Positions 1 to 8,205 of a stretch of DNA of 61,386 nt are shown piece by piece. A program made the position numbers and the translations under genes. Origin of the DNA: Thermoguttaceae bacterium (GTDB taxonomy: Bacteria > Planctomycetota > Planctomycetia > Pirellulales > Thermoguttaceae); contig JAFYQR010000054.1 in NCBI GenBank assembly GCA_017559825.1, positions 1-61,386 on the forward strand. Direction: 5' to 3'. The notes under the pieces were generated by a model. It had not been told where the DNA came from. It saw only the letters and a list, made by a program, of their open reading frames with translations, and searched no databases. Positions within the stretch are counted from its first letter, which is position 1. Every line of letters starts with the position of its first letter.

Positions 1-37
1 ACGTCCGCTCCGATTTCGCTCGGAACGGACGTTTTTT
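1..37 (+). terminator. Intrinsic terminator of a gene left of the window
   Basis: Positions 1-7 (ACGTCCG) pair with 26-32 (CGGACGT), and an inner stem pairs 9-13 with 20-24. A run of T follows at 33-37. The T-run lies on the plus-strand side, so it would end a plus-strand transcript entering from outside the window. It may also help separate that unit from the minus-strand gene ending at 105. Confidence 0.75.
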
Positions 38-104
38 ATGCGACGTTATTCGAATTTTCAAAGGGCGCCGAACGCCGACGCTCGCCGCCCTTCCGAAGTC
101 GCGT

Positions 105-2201
105 TTATTTCAATTCGATCGTATCGACGCCGAACATCGTTCCGATCGACTTCGCGTTTTTGCCGACGATCTCGACTTCGAGCGTTCCGGTCGCCGCCGC
201 TTGCGTCGTCGGAATCGCCAGCTTCACGACCTTGCGTTCGACGCCCGCCGGAATGAAAAAGTCGATCGGGCCGCCGATTTTCGCGCCGTTCCAATAAAAT
301 TGCGCGACGCAGTAATCGTTAGCGACCGTCGTTCCAAGGGTTACGCTCTCCGCGCCCGCCGGAACGTTCGCGACTTCAATCGTCAGTTTGTCGCCGATTT
401 TGCCTTCCGTCCACCAAAGTTGTTTCGAGTTTTGCCAAGCGAACTCCGGCTTTTTCTTCTCGAACTCCTTCATATCTTGAATCGCGACGCGCCCGCCGGT
501 CGCCGCTTTTTCGCCCGTTTTGAAACCGTTCAATTTGAACGCGAACTCGCGGTCGTACTCGACCGGTTCCGCCGCTTCGTCCTCCATATCGCCGCGATCC
601 GGCCCGTCGACCAACGCGGCGCCCGGGGCGCCGTACCAAAACGTCGCGACGGAATAATCGACCGTCGCCGCTTCCCAGCACCAAATTTCCATATCGAAAC
701 GGAAATCTTTCGCGAACGGGATCGCGTCGAGCGAACGGAAACGCAAGTTGGTAACGTTCCCGAAGTTAGCGGGCCCTTCGGCGCGCGGCTGCGCGTGAAA
801 CGGCGCCTCGAAGAATTGCGGCGTGCACCAAGCGTACCCGTAATAATCCTCCGTCCCGGTGCCGAAGTGCGACGGAAACTTCTCGCCGTCGACGTAAATC
901 TTTTCGTCCCCCTCGCCCCACCAAGCGGAAGTCGAGTTGACGATCGAAAGAACGTCGCCGACGTAAACGCCTTTGCCGTCGACGGTTAAGTAATTCCAAT
1001 CGCGCGTTCCGTTTCCGGCGACCGTCTCGATTCCGCGTTCTTGCCGCCAATCGGCGCGGAAATACATCGTGTCGTCCGTCCAAGGTCGCTTCTTGTAATA
1101 AACGGCGTATTCGACGTCGACGTCTTGGTCGCCGAGGTTGACGAACGAAACGCGCGCCTCTTTTTTGAACGGCATGTTCCAAAACGCCTTCATCGTTCCG
1201 TCTTTGCAAACCTCCGTATACCAAGACTTATACGGGTTGACGCCGACGCCGGAACCGAAGAACTCGCCGACCGGAACCCAAACGGTTTCCTCGCCGTCGA
1301 ACGAAATCGCCAAAACGACGCTCCGCGTCGCGGCGACGACGTCCTCGGCGCGAAGTTTAACGTCGATCTCGGTCAAGGCGCCCGGTCCGCGAATATGGTG
1401 CGCGCCGAAAAGGCCTTCCATTTCCTCCGACTTGATGCAACGCTTGAAACCGCGCGTTTCGGCGTTCGTTCCGAACGTCGTTTTGCCGGGGTTCAAGAGC
1501 AGATCGCACGTCGCGGCGATTTTATCCTTTTGCGTTTCCAGCGCTTGCGTCGAGAACGATTCGACCGCCGTTCCCGCCGGATACGTCCGATAGTTGATTT
1601 GGTAGTAAAGGTTCCCCTGCTCCTTCATGTTGTCGCAGGTGATTTTAACGCGCTTCGCGTAAGGAATCGGCAGATAGAGGTTGCGCCCGCGAGCCCGTTC
1701 CGCCGAAAGGGGCGCGCCGACGAGCGCTTCGCCGCCGACGATTTCGTCGATTTTGCCGACGATCGCCGGTTCCGCGGCGCCGTCGATATAAACGCGAACG
1801 GTCGTCTTGTAATGCGGCGCGGTGATCCACCAGCGAACGACGGCGCCGGGCCCTTCCGTTTCCATCAAGACGGCTTCTTCGCGGTCGCCGTTCTTTTCGA
1901 CGCGGATAAACTGCGCCGTGTCGGCGTTTGCGAACCAATTTTCGCTCGGACTTTTCGCGGCGCGGTCGTAACTGCTCGCCTGCTTGCAAGTATAATTCGG
2001 GAAACGGGTTAGCGCGTCGCGGTCGACCGCTTCGTCGAGAAGCGTCGCCAACGAAACGACGTTCGCGGTCGTTTTCGCGTCGGCGTTCGTTTCCGCCGCC
2101 TTAACGTTTACCCCGTTTCCAGCTAAGAAGAGAAAGAGAGAGCAAACGGAAACGCAAACGCGCGCCGCCGTTCGAATCGAACGCCAATAGAGCGCCGTCA
2201 T
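105..2201 (-). CDS. Secreted GH172/DUF2961-family protein
   Basis: DUF2961 proteins belong to glycoside hydrolase family 172, which includes alpha-fructofuranosidase/difructose-anhydride and arabinofuranosidase-type enzymes; the substrate here cannot be read from sequence. The protein has an N-terminal hydrophobic signal (SVCSLFLFLAG). Family-typical blocks follow, such as GPGAVVRWWITAP and the Gly-Thr-Glu-Asp-Tyr-Tyr segment (GTGTEDYYGYAW), then a C-terminal beta-sandwich ending in FGVDTIELK. The start was placed at the ATG at 2201 (MTALYWRS), which has an AAGGAACG Shine-Dalgarno; a longer in-frame version lacks one. A promoter lies upstream at 2330-2358. It appears to be a monocistronic secreted degradation gene. 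Confidence 0.85.
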   Translation of the reverse strand: MTALYWRSIRTAARVCVSVCSLFLFLAGNGVNVKAAETNADAKTTANVVSLATLLDEAVDRDALTRFPNYTCKQASSYDRAAKSPSENWFANADTAQFIRVEKNGDREEAVLMETEGPGAVVRWWITAPHYKTTVRVYIDGAAEPAIVGKIDEIVGGEALVGAPLSAERARGRNLYLPIPYAKRVKITCDNMKEQGNLYYQINYRTYPAGTAVESFSTQALETQKDKIAATCDLLLNPGKTTFGTNAETRGFKRCIKSEEMEGLFGAHHIRGPGALTEIDVKLRAEDVVAATRSVVLAISFDGEETVWVPVGEFFGSGVGVNPYKSWYTEVCKDGTMKAFWNMPFKKEARVSFVNLGDQDVDVEYAVYYKKRPWTDDTMYFRADWRQERGIETVAGNGTRDWNYLTVDGKGVYVGDVLSIVNSTSAWWGEGDEKIYVDGEKFPSHFGTGTEDYYGYAWCTPQFFEAPFHAQPRAEGPANFGNVTNLRFRSLDAIPFAKDFRFDMEIWCWEAATVDYSVATFWYGAPGAALVDGPDRGDMEDEAAEPVEYDREFAFKLNGFKTGEKAATGGRVAIQDMKEFEKKKPEFAWQNSKQLWWTEGKIGDKLTIEVANVPAGAESVTLGTTVANDYCVAQFYWNGAKIGGPIDFFIPAGVERKVVKLAIPTTQAAATGTLEVEIVGKNAKSIGTMFGVDTIELK

Positions 2202-2329
2202 CTTTTCGTTCCTTTCGTTACTAAATTCAATTTTTTCAAAAACCGCCATATTTTCCGCGTCGGCGTCGACTTTTCATCGCGTCGCACTCATGGGCGCGAA
2301 TCCGGTTTTCGATAAAGTTCGTCTCCTTA

Positions 2330-2358
2330 AGTTTACCCGTTTGCGCCGCGAAAATCAA
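2330..2358 (-). promoter_or_regulatory. Predicted sigma70-type promoter for the GH172 gene
   Basis: Read on the minus strand, the -35 is TTGATT (2353-2358) and the -10 is TAAACT (2330-2335), with a 17-base spacer. An AAGGAG-like stretch follows shortly after. It lies about 130 bases upstream of the chosen start. Confidence 0.5.
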
Positions 2359-2635
2359 GGGGCCGGCCGCGATTTCCCGTAAAAATTGCGCAAAAACAGC
2401 GAAAAAACGTCTGCGACGCGCTCATCAGCATGCCGCCAAACGCCGTCGTTTCGATAACTTCAACGTTGCGCCGCTCCTCAATTTAAGAAGCCGTCGCGCA
2501 AAAATTCGAATGTTTTCTTAACGCTTGGACAACGATCGTCGAACGCTAATCAGAATCTTGCGCGATAAAATTCTTCGTTCAAAGCGCGGCGTCTCTCTCG
2601 AAATCAAGCGCGTTCTTCCGACGTCGCCGCCGCGT

Positions 2636-2678
2636 AAAAAGGCCCGCTTAATCGCTTCTTCAAAACGATTAAGCGGGC
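2636..2678 (-). terminator. Intrinsic terminator of pheA
   Basis: A perfect 13-base-pair inverted repeat (2642-2654 with 2666-2678, GCCCGCTTAATCG) has an 11-base loop. On the minus strand it is followed by CTTTTT (complement of 2636-2640). It sits 100 bases beyond the pheA stop codon. Confidence 0.85.
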
Positions 2679-2778
2679 TTATTATGACGCCGCGACGCTA
2701 AACGTTCGTCGAAGCGACGCTGCGCCGGCGGAAACGCCGTCGTCGCCGACCGAACGTTAAGCGTTGCGATCGCTTTCG

Positions 2779-3921
2779 TTAGATTTGTTCGCGATAGGCG
2801 CCGAGGAACTCGAAACCGCCTTCGTTTTCCAGTTGCGCCAACACCTTCAGCGTCGCCTCCGAACGGAGCGTTCCTTCGACGTCAAAGTAGAAACGGAACT
2901 CGAAGTCTTTGCCGAGAATCGGGCGACTCTCGATTTTGCAGACGTTCAATCCCAACGAAGCGAAACGCGAAATCAAGTTGTAAAGCGCTCCCGGACGGTG
3001 AGATAGCGTCGTCGTGAACGTGATTTTATCGCCGTCCGGATAGATTTCAAGGTTTTTCGAAATGCAAATGAAACGCGTGTAATTATGGTCGCTGTTTTGG
3101 ATGCGCTCGCTCAACGTCGAAAGGCCGTAAATCTCGGCGCAGGAACCGCTTGCAATGGCCGCGAGGTCGTCGCGCTCCGAATTGGCGACGATCCGCGCCG
3201 CGACGGCGGTGTTCTCGCAAACGGTCGCTTTGATTTCCGGATGATTTTTCAGATATTCTCCGCATTGGAGAAGCGCCTGCTCGTGCGACACGATCTCGCG
3301 AACATCGCTCAGTTTAACGCCCGGTTTCGCAAGGAGGCAATGCTCGACTTTCAGCTTTAAACACCGAACAATATGGAAGTTATACTTACGCGTCAAGTCG
3401 TAAACCGCGTTGACGGAACCGGCGGAGCTGTTTTCGATCGGCAGGATCCCGTAGCGGCACATTCCGGAGTCGACCGCTTGGCAAACGCCTTCGAAGTTCT
3501 TGAAATAGAAGATTTTCGGAATCGAGAATAACTTATCGCAAGCCTGTTGCGAATACGCGCCTTCGACGCCTTGGCACGCGACGGTCGCCTTGTGCGGGAA
3601 GAAACCGGGCGTTTCGTCGAGGGCTTTGCGAACGGCGTCGACGAACGGCGACGGCGCGTCGATTTTTTCCCGTTGGTAGTCGCGGCTCAAGTCCAAAAGC
3701 ACGTTGTACAACGCTTTAACATATTCTTCAAGTTCCTCGCCGACCGCGTCCGCCGCTCGGTACACAACGTCGCGTTCGCGTTCTTTCGACAACACCTTAA
3801 CGCCGTGTTCTTTCTTGTAACGAGCGACTTCGGCGGCGACGTCCATTCGGTCGCGAAAAAGTTTCACGATTTGTTCGTCGATAGCGTCGATACGGTTTCT
3901 TTGTTCCTCGAGATTCGTCAT
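2779..3921 (-). CDS. pheA: Bifunctional chorismate mutase/prephenate dehydratase (P-protein)
   Basis: Converts chorismate to prephenate and on to phenylpyruvate, the committed steps to phenylalanine. Residues 1-95 form the AroQ-type chorismate mutase domain (LEEQRNRIDAIDEQIVKLF). Residues about 115-290 form the prephenate dehydratase domain (VACQGVEGAYSQQA, and NYTRFICIS carrying the conserved Thr-Arg-Phe). Residues 300-380 form an ACT domain with GALYNLI and ESRP motifs, which bind phenylalanine for feedback inhibition in this family. At 380 residues the length is normal. An AAGGAATTGAG Shine-Dalgarno precedes the ATG. It lies 128 bases after the DAHP synthase gene on the same strand, so it is probably co-transcribed and under the same attenuator. 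Confidence 0.95.
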   Translation of the reverse strand: MTNLEEQRNRIDAIDEQIVKLFRDRMDVAAEVARYKKEHGVKVLSKERERDVVYRAADAVGEELEEYVKALYNVLLDLSRDYQREKIDAPSPFVDAVRKALDETPGFFPHKATVACQGVEGAYSQQACDKLFSIPKIFYFKNFEGVCQAVDSGMCRYGILPIENSSAGSVNAVYDLTRKYNFHIVRCLKLKVEHCLLAKPGVKLSDVREIVSHEQALLQCGEYLKNHPEIKATVCENTAVAARIVANSERDDLAAIASGSCAEIYGLSTLSERIQNSDHNYTRFICISKNLEIYPDGDKITFTTTLSHRPGALYNLISRFASLGLNVCKIESRPILGKDFEFRFYFDVEGTLRSEATLKVLAQLENEGGFEFLGAYREQI

Positions 3922-4049
3922 TTTCTCAATTCCTTATATATTTTCGGTTGCGCCGCGTCAATACCTCGGCGCGTCGCCCGTCTTTGATTTCCGATTTATC
4001 CGGCGCCGTTTTTCAAACAATTCAAACGACGCCGACGTTGTTTTCCTTC

Positions 4050-5060
4050 TCAACCGCGGTAAGCGAACGGGCGAATCGCCTCAATATCCTTCATCATCGA
4101 CGCAAAAGCTTTCGGCGTAATAGATTGCGCGCCGTCGCAAAGCGCTTTCGGCGGATTGTTGTGCACTTCGACGATAAGCCCGTCGGCGCCGACGGCGGTC
4201 GCGGCGAGCGAAGTCGGGTGAACGAGTTTCGCGTCTCCAGTGGCGTGGCTCGGGTCGACGACGATCGGCAGGTGCGTCAAACGGCGCAAAACCGGAATCG
4301 CGGCCAAATCAAGCGTGTTGCGGGTGTACGTTTCGAAGGTGCGAATGCCGCGTTCGCAAAGAATGACGTTTTCGTTGCCGCCGGCCATAATGTACTCGGC
4401 GCTCATCAGCAACTCTTGGAGCGTGCTGGACATACCGCGTTTGAGCAACACCGGTTTGCGCATTTTGCCGACTTGTTTAAGCAACTCGAAATTTTGCATA
4501 TTGCGGGCGCCGATTTGGATAATGTCGACGTCTTCGAAGAGCGGGAGTTGCGACGCGTCCATCGCCTCGGTGATGATCGGCAACCCCGTTTCTTCCTTAG
4601 CTTTAAGGAGGAGACGCAACCCTTCGGCGCCGAGCCCTTGGAAGGCGTAAGGCGAGGTGCGCGGTTTGAAAGCGCCGCCGCGAAGGATTGTAGCGCCAGC
4701 CGCCTTGACCGCCTTCGCAATCTCGACGATTTGCTCTTCCGATTCGATCGAGCACGGCCCGGCCATCGTTTGGAAATGCCCGCCGCCAATCTTGACGCCG
4801 TTCGTAAGTTCAATAACGGTATCCTCTTCGTGGAAGCGACGGTTAGCCTGTTTGAACGGTTCTTGAACGCGTTGGACGGACTCGACGATTTCGAGGGCCT
4901 TCAACATGTCGACGTCGACGCTCTTCGTGTCGCCGACCAGTCCGACGACCGTGTGCGCGTCGCCGACGCTAAGGTGCGACTCAAGCCCCATTTCCTTGAG
5001 TTGCTCGGTCAAATTCGCGATTTGGTCTTCGCGAGCGTATTTTTTCAGCAAAATAATCAT
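4050..5060 (-). CDS. aroF: 3-deoxy-7-phosphoheptulonate (DAHP) synthase
   Basis: Catalyses the first step of the shikimate pathway: phosphoenolpyruvate plus erythrose-4-phosphate give DAHP. The protein is the type I-beta form. It has an N-terminal ferredoxin-like regulatory domain (residues 1-70, starting [17 protein letters not shown]), then the TIM barrel ([28 protein letters not shown], and VDPSHATGD near the C-terminus). At 336 residues the length matches the Thermotoga-type enzyme. A GAAGGA Shine-Dalgarno lies 7 bases before the ATG. Immediately upstream are an intrinsic terminator, a Phe/Tyr-rich leader peptide and a promoter, indicating control by attenuation. The symbol follows common usage for single-copy bacterial DAHP synthase; the paralogue designation is uncertain. 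Confidence 0.95.
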   Translation of the reverse strand: MIILLKKYAREDQIANLTEQLKEMGLESHLSVGDAHTVVGLVGDTKSVDVDMLKALEIVESVQRVQEPFKQANRRFHEEDTVIELTNGVKIGGGHFQTMAGPCSIESEEQIVEIAKAVKAAGATILRGGAFKPRTSPYAFQGLGAEGLRLLLKAKEETGLPIITEAMDASQLPLFEDVDIIQIGARNMQNFELLKQVGKMRKPVLLKRGMSSTLQELLMSAEYIMAGGNENVILCERGIRTFETYTRNTLDLAAIPVLRRLTHLPIVVDPSHATGDAKLVHPTSLAATAVGADGLIVEVHNNPPKALCDGAQSITPKAFASMMKDIEAIRPFAYRG

Positions 5061-5091
5061 CGTTCAATCCTTCTCGGGGGGCGTTCGGCTC

Positions 5092-5124
5092 AAAAAAAAA
5101 CCCTGCAACACGTTGTCGCAGGGT
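5092..5124 (-). terminator. Attenuator terminator upstream of DAHP synthase
   Basis: In the minus-strand transcript, ACCCTGC (complement of 5118-5124) pairs with GCAGGGT (complement of 5100-5106). A run of eight further U residues follows (complement of 5092-5099). It lies between the leader peptide and the gene, only 32 bases before the DAHP synthase start codon, so it would stop transcription before the operon. Confidence 0.88.
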
Positions 5125-5189
5125 CTTTATTATTTTCGGAATATCGCTAAAATCAACTTTAACGACGGTTCCCAACCTGTGCGGCAACG
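5111..5189 (-). promoter_or_regulatory. Candidate antiterminator pairing in the aro leader
   Basis: The leader RNA segment CGTTGCCGCA (complement of 5180-5189, leader codons 28-31) can pair with TGCGACAACG (complement of 5111-5120) at 9 of 10 positions. The second segment forms the 5' arm and part of the loop of the terminator, so the two structures exclude each other. A ribosome stalled on the Phe/Tyr codons 4-21 would leave the first segment free. A ribosome reaching the stop codon would cover it. Confidence 0.65.
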
Positions 5190-5272
5190 CGCGACTCAAC
5201 TAAGCCCGTAAAGAGGAAGGCGTAGTCAAAGCCGTAAAACTTCGCGTTGTAATAATAGGTAAAGGACGCCAT
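5159..5272 (-). CDS. Phe/Tyr-rich leader peptide of the aro operon (attenuator)
   Basis: A 37-codon ORF too short for routine calling begins MASFTYYYNAKFYGFDYAF and ends at TAA. Ten of the first 21 residues are aromatic: Phe at 4, 12, 15, 19 and 21; Tyr at 6, 7, 8, 13 and 17; no Trp. The rest (VESRVAAQVGNRR) is unremarkable and encodes the antiterminator segment. It lies between a strong promoter and the terminator ahead of DAHP synthase. This is the architecture of classical ribosome-stalling leaders such as pheL, with Phe- and Tyr-tRNA charging as the likely signal. No Shine-Dalgarno is visible; the predicted transcript start is only about 10 bases upstream of the ATG, so translation may be nearly leaderless. 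Confidence 0.82.
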   Translation of the reverse strand: MASFTYYYNAKFYGFDYAFLFTGLVESRVAAQVGNRR

Positions 5273-5288
5273 CGAAAGATCGTTGTTT

Positions 5289-5317
5289 TATATACGTTTT
5301 AAACTGTTGAATTTCAA
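5289..5317 (-). promoter_or_regulatory. Sigma70-type promoter of the aro operon
   Basis: On the minus strand the -35 is TTGAAA (complement of 5312-5317) and the -10 is TATATA (complement of 5289-5294), with exactly 17 bases between. The predicted start of transcription is near 5282, about 10 bases before the leader peptide ATG. Confidence 0.75.
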
Positions 5318-5665
5318 TATTTTAATAAATTCGTCGACCAAACGACTCGGTCGGCCTTGCGTCGCCGTCAAACTCGAAAAAAATTTTTTCGCTTTCGCCG
5401 ACGAACCTGCGCTCGACATTTACAAATATATGACGCTTAAAAAAACTGTCAAGGGGCTTTTTTCAAAAAATTTTTTCGTTTATAATAAAAACGCGTCCGG
5501 ACGCGTCTCTTCCGTTTTTCGGCTTTTTTTACCGCGCTCTCCGAGGCGACGTTTAAAACGCCGATTCGGGCCGTCCGCAAGCCGCGCTTACAAACCCAAA
5601 CCAACGTTATTTTTGCCGTCGACGTTTTATCGCCGCCTTTCATTTTTCGATCAAGGAGTTATCTT

Positions 5666-7960
5666 ATGTTTAGCAACAGTTTACGAACGCTTATTGGCGG
5701 ACGTTGGAAGCGCGCGTTGCCGCTCGTTTCGCTCGGAGCCGCTTCGTTTGCCCTTTCCGTTCTTTCGCCGTCGTTTGCGTTGGCGCAAGACCAAAACGCA
5801 AGTCTTGAAGCGTCGAACTTCGCGCCCAATCTTATCACCGACCGCAACCTCGAGCGCACGACGTACCAACAAGCGGGCGGTTACGACGCTCGTTTCGACT
5901 TAAAAACCGACGCCGTTATGGTTTACGGCGTGTCCGACGAAGCGATCGCGACGCTGGAAAAGTGGCGCGCCGAAAGCGGTTCCAAAGTCGCCGTGATGAC
6001 CGGCGTCGCTTGGGGAAGCTACAACGATTACCTCGACGGAAAATTCGACGGCTCAACGCATTGGGACGACGCGCAAGTCCGAGGCGACGGCGAGCGCATT
6101 ATGCACGACCCGGCGACACCCTATCTTGTGCCGAGTATCGCGTTCTGCGATTATCTCGAAACGCGCCTTAAAAAAGTCGTCGACGCCGGCGTCGAAACGC
6201 TCTTCCTCGAAGAACCGGAACTCTGGGCCTTCGCAGGATTTAGCGACTCTTTTAAGCGCGAATGGCAAATGTATTACAACGAGCCGTGGATTCGTCCGGA
6301 CTCGTCGTGCGACGCCCAGTACCGCTCGGCGAAAATGATGCAGTATCTTTACCGCCGCCTGCTCGACCGCGTCAGCGCGTCGCTAAAAGAGTATTCGTTA
6401 AGAACTTACAACCGTCCGCTAAAAGTTTACATCGCGACGCACAGTCTGCTGAGTTACTCGCAAATTCGGATGGTCAGCCCGGAATCGGCTCTCCTCGACT
6501 TGCCGGGAATCGACGGAATTATCGCGCAAGTTTGGACCGGAACCTCCCGTCATGCCAACATTTACAACGGAGTTCAAGCGGAGCGCACGTTCGAGTCGGC
6601 GTTCCTCGAATACAACGTAACGCAAGAAATGGTTCGCGGAACCGGCAAGCGCGTTTATTACCTCAACGACCCGGTCGAAGACAATCCGCGTTACGACTGG
6701 AACGATTATAAAACGAATTATCTCAGCACTTTAGTCGCTTCGCTAATGCAGTCGGAGACGCATTATTACGAAGTCGCGCCTTGGCCGAGCCGCGTTTTTC
6801 TCGGCTCTTTCCCCGCCGGTTCCCCCGACGCGACGACGATTCCGAAAGACTACGCGTCGACGCTAACCCTTACGTTCCAACAACTTCGCGACATGAAACA
6901 AACGAAAGTCGCTTACGACGGCGCGACCGAAGGCGTCGGCGTTCTCTTGGCCGACTCCGCGATGTTCCAACGCGCCGAACCGACCGTTCGCGAATGCGCC
7001 GCGCCGAACGATTCCGATCCGACGCGTCCTTCAAAGCTCGAAATCACAACGTTTGGCGACTTTTTTGGTCTCGCGACGCCGTTGATCAAACGCGGAATTC
7101 CGGTCGGCGTTCCGGTTCTCGACCACGCGCTCCGTTATCCCGGCTATCTCGATAAATATAAGGTGTTGGCGCTAAGTTACGAGTACCAAAAACCGTCGAG
7201 CCCCGGTCTGCACGCCGTCCTCGCCGACTGGGTAAACCGCGGCGGCGTCTTAATTTACGTCGGCGCGGAAACGGACGCTTACCACGCGGCGAAAGACTGG
7301 TGGAACGCCGACGCCCTTTCCTACTCGAGCCCCGGCGAACACCTGTTCGAATCGCTCGGCTTGGGCAAACGCCCCGAAAGCGGCAAGTATCGATTCGGGC
7401 AAGGCTGGGTTTACGTCGACCGCGTTCGCCCAGCTTATTACAACCGTTCGCAAGAAAACGCCGACGCTTACCGAAGTCTTGTCGCGGAAGCGATTGCGGC
7501 GACCGGTGGAAAATACGTCGAACGCAACTACTTCTTGAAACGTCGCGGCCCTTACGTCTTGGCCGCGACGTTAACCGAGTCGCTCTCCGACGAACCGCTT
7601 AAACTCTCCGGTCGTTTCGTCAACCTCTTCGATCCGAAACTGCAACCGGTTGTCGACATTGAACTTGCGCCGGGCGAGCGCGCTTGGCTCCTCGACCTCG
7701 ACAAAGTAACCGCGCCGACGCCCGCCATTCTCGCGTCGAGCTGTCGCGTTGAGTCGTTAAAGAACGAAAACGGCGTTTTAACGTTAGAAACGACCGCGAC
7801 TTCCGGGGTCGACGCAATCTCGCTTCTAAAGCTGAACGCGAAACCGACGAGCGTTTCTGTCGACGGCTCCGCGCTCGCCGATTGGCGTTGGGACGCCGAG
7901 TCGCAAACGCTTTTCTTCGTCTTCACAACGACCGGTCAATCGACGATCGAAATCCGTTAG
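5666..7960 (+). CDS. Secreted glycoside-hydrolase-like protein of unknown substrate
   Basis: The 764-residue protein begins with a clear signal peptide (residues 1-40, hydrophobic core LVSLGAASFALSVLSPSFALA). Residues 50-400 look like a TIM-barrel hydrolase domain: VAVMTGVAWGSYNDY, then TLFLEEPELWAF with an acidic pair in a typical catalytic-strand setting, and later IDGIIAQVWTGTSRHANIY. Residues 420-600 resemble the trimerisation/glutamine-amidotransferase-like domain that follows GH42-type barrels (VGVLLADSAMF, GGVLIYVGAETDAYHAAKDWW). The C-terminus is beta-rich. I do not recognise a named family with confidence. AAGGAG lies 7 bases before the ATG. A strong terminator follows at 8006, so it is probably a single-gene unit for glycan breakdown outside the cytoplasm. 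Confidence 0.6.
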   Translation: MFSNSLRTLIGGRWKRALPLVSLGAASFALSVLSPSFALAQDQNASLEASNFAPNLITDRNLERTTYQQAGGYDARFDLKTDAVMVYGVSDEAIATLEKWRAESGSKVAVMTGVAWGSYNDYLDGKFDGSTHWDDAQVRGDGERIMHDPATPYLVPSIAFCDYLETRLKKVVDAGVETLFLEEPELWAFAGFSDSFKREWQMYYNEPWIRPDSSCDAQYRSAKMMQYLYRRLLDRVSASLKEYSLRTYNRPLKVYIATHSLLSYSQIRMVSPESALLDLPGIDGIIAQVWTGTSRHANIYNGVQAERTFESAFLEYNVTQEMVRGTGKRVYYLNDPVEDNPRYDWNDYKTNYLSTLVASLMQSETHYYEVAPWPSRVFLGSFPAGSPDATTIPKDYASTLTLTFQQLRDMKQTKVAYDGATEGVGVLLADSAMFQRAEPTVRECAAPNDSDPTRPSKLEITTFGDFFGLATPLIKRGIPVGVPVLDHALRYPGYLDKYKVLALSYEYQKPSSPGLHAVLADWVNRGGVLIYVGAETDAYHAAKDWWNADALSYSSPGEHLFESLGLGKRPESGKYRFGQGWVYVDRVRPAYYNRSQENADAYRSLVAEAIAATGGKYVERNYFLKRRGPYVLAATLTESLSDEPLKLSGRFVNLFDPKLQPVVDIELAPGERAWLLDLDKVTAPTPAILASSCRVESLKNENGVLTLETTATSGVDAISLLKLNAKPTSVSVDGSALADWRWDAESQTLFFVFTTTGQSTIEIR

Positions 7961-8005
7961 CAAACCGCTCGACGCTAGCAAACGCTTTTTAAATCGCAAT
8001 TTAGA

Positions 8006-8046
8006 ACGAGCCGAATCGCCAAAATTCGGCTCGTTTCTTCTTTTCC
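8006..8046 (+). terminator. Intrinsic terminator after the 5666-7960 gene
   Basis: A perfect 11-base-pair stem (ACGAGCCGAAT, 8006-8016, with 8024-8034) and 7-base loop are followed by TTCTTCTTTTCC. It lies 45 bases past the stop codon. Confidence 0.85.
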
Positions 8047-8205
8047 GCACGAACGTCTTGCCAACGTTTGTTTTCTCCGTTTACATTTTTAACGCCGCAA
8101 TTTTTATCGTCGTTTTTTCTTGCACGACATAATATAAAAAACGGCGCCGCAACTTTCTTCGCGACGCAGCCTAACTCAACGTCGCCGCTTGATTTTGCGC
8201 TACCG

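Larger units (their letters stand above)
2202..2778. other. Intergenic region between GH172 gene and pheA
   Basis: No gene is seen here. The region holds the GH172 promoter (2330-2358) and the pheA terminator (2636-2678). The remaining sequence is non-coding in character, with frequent stops and no Shine-Dalgarno followed by a plausible frame. Confidence 0.6.
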
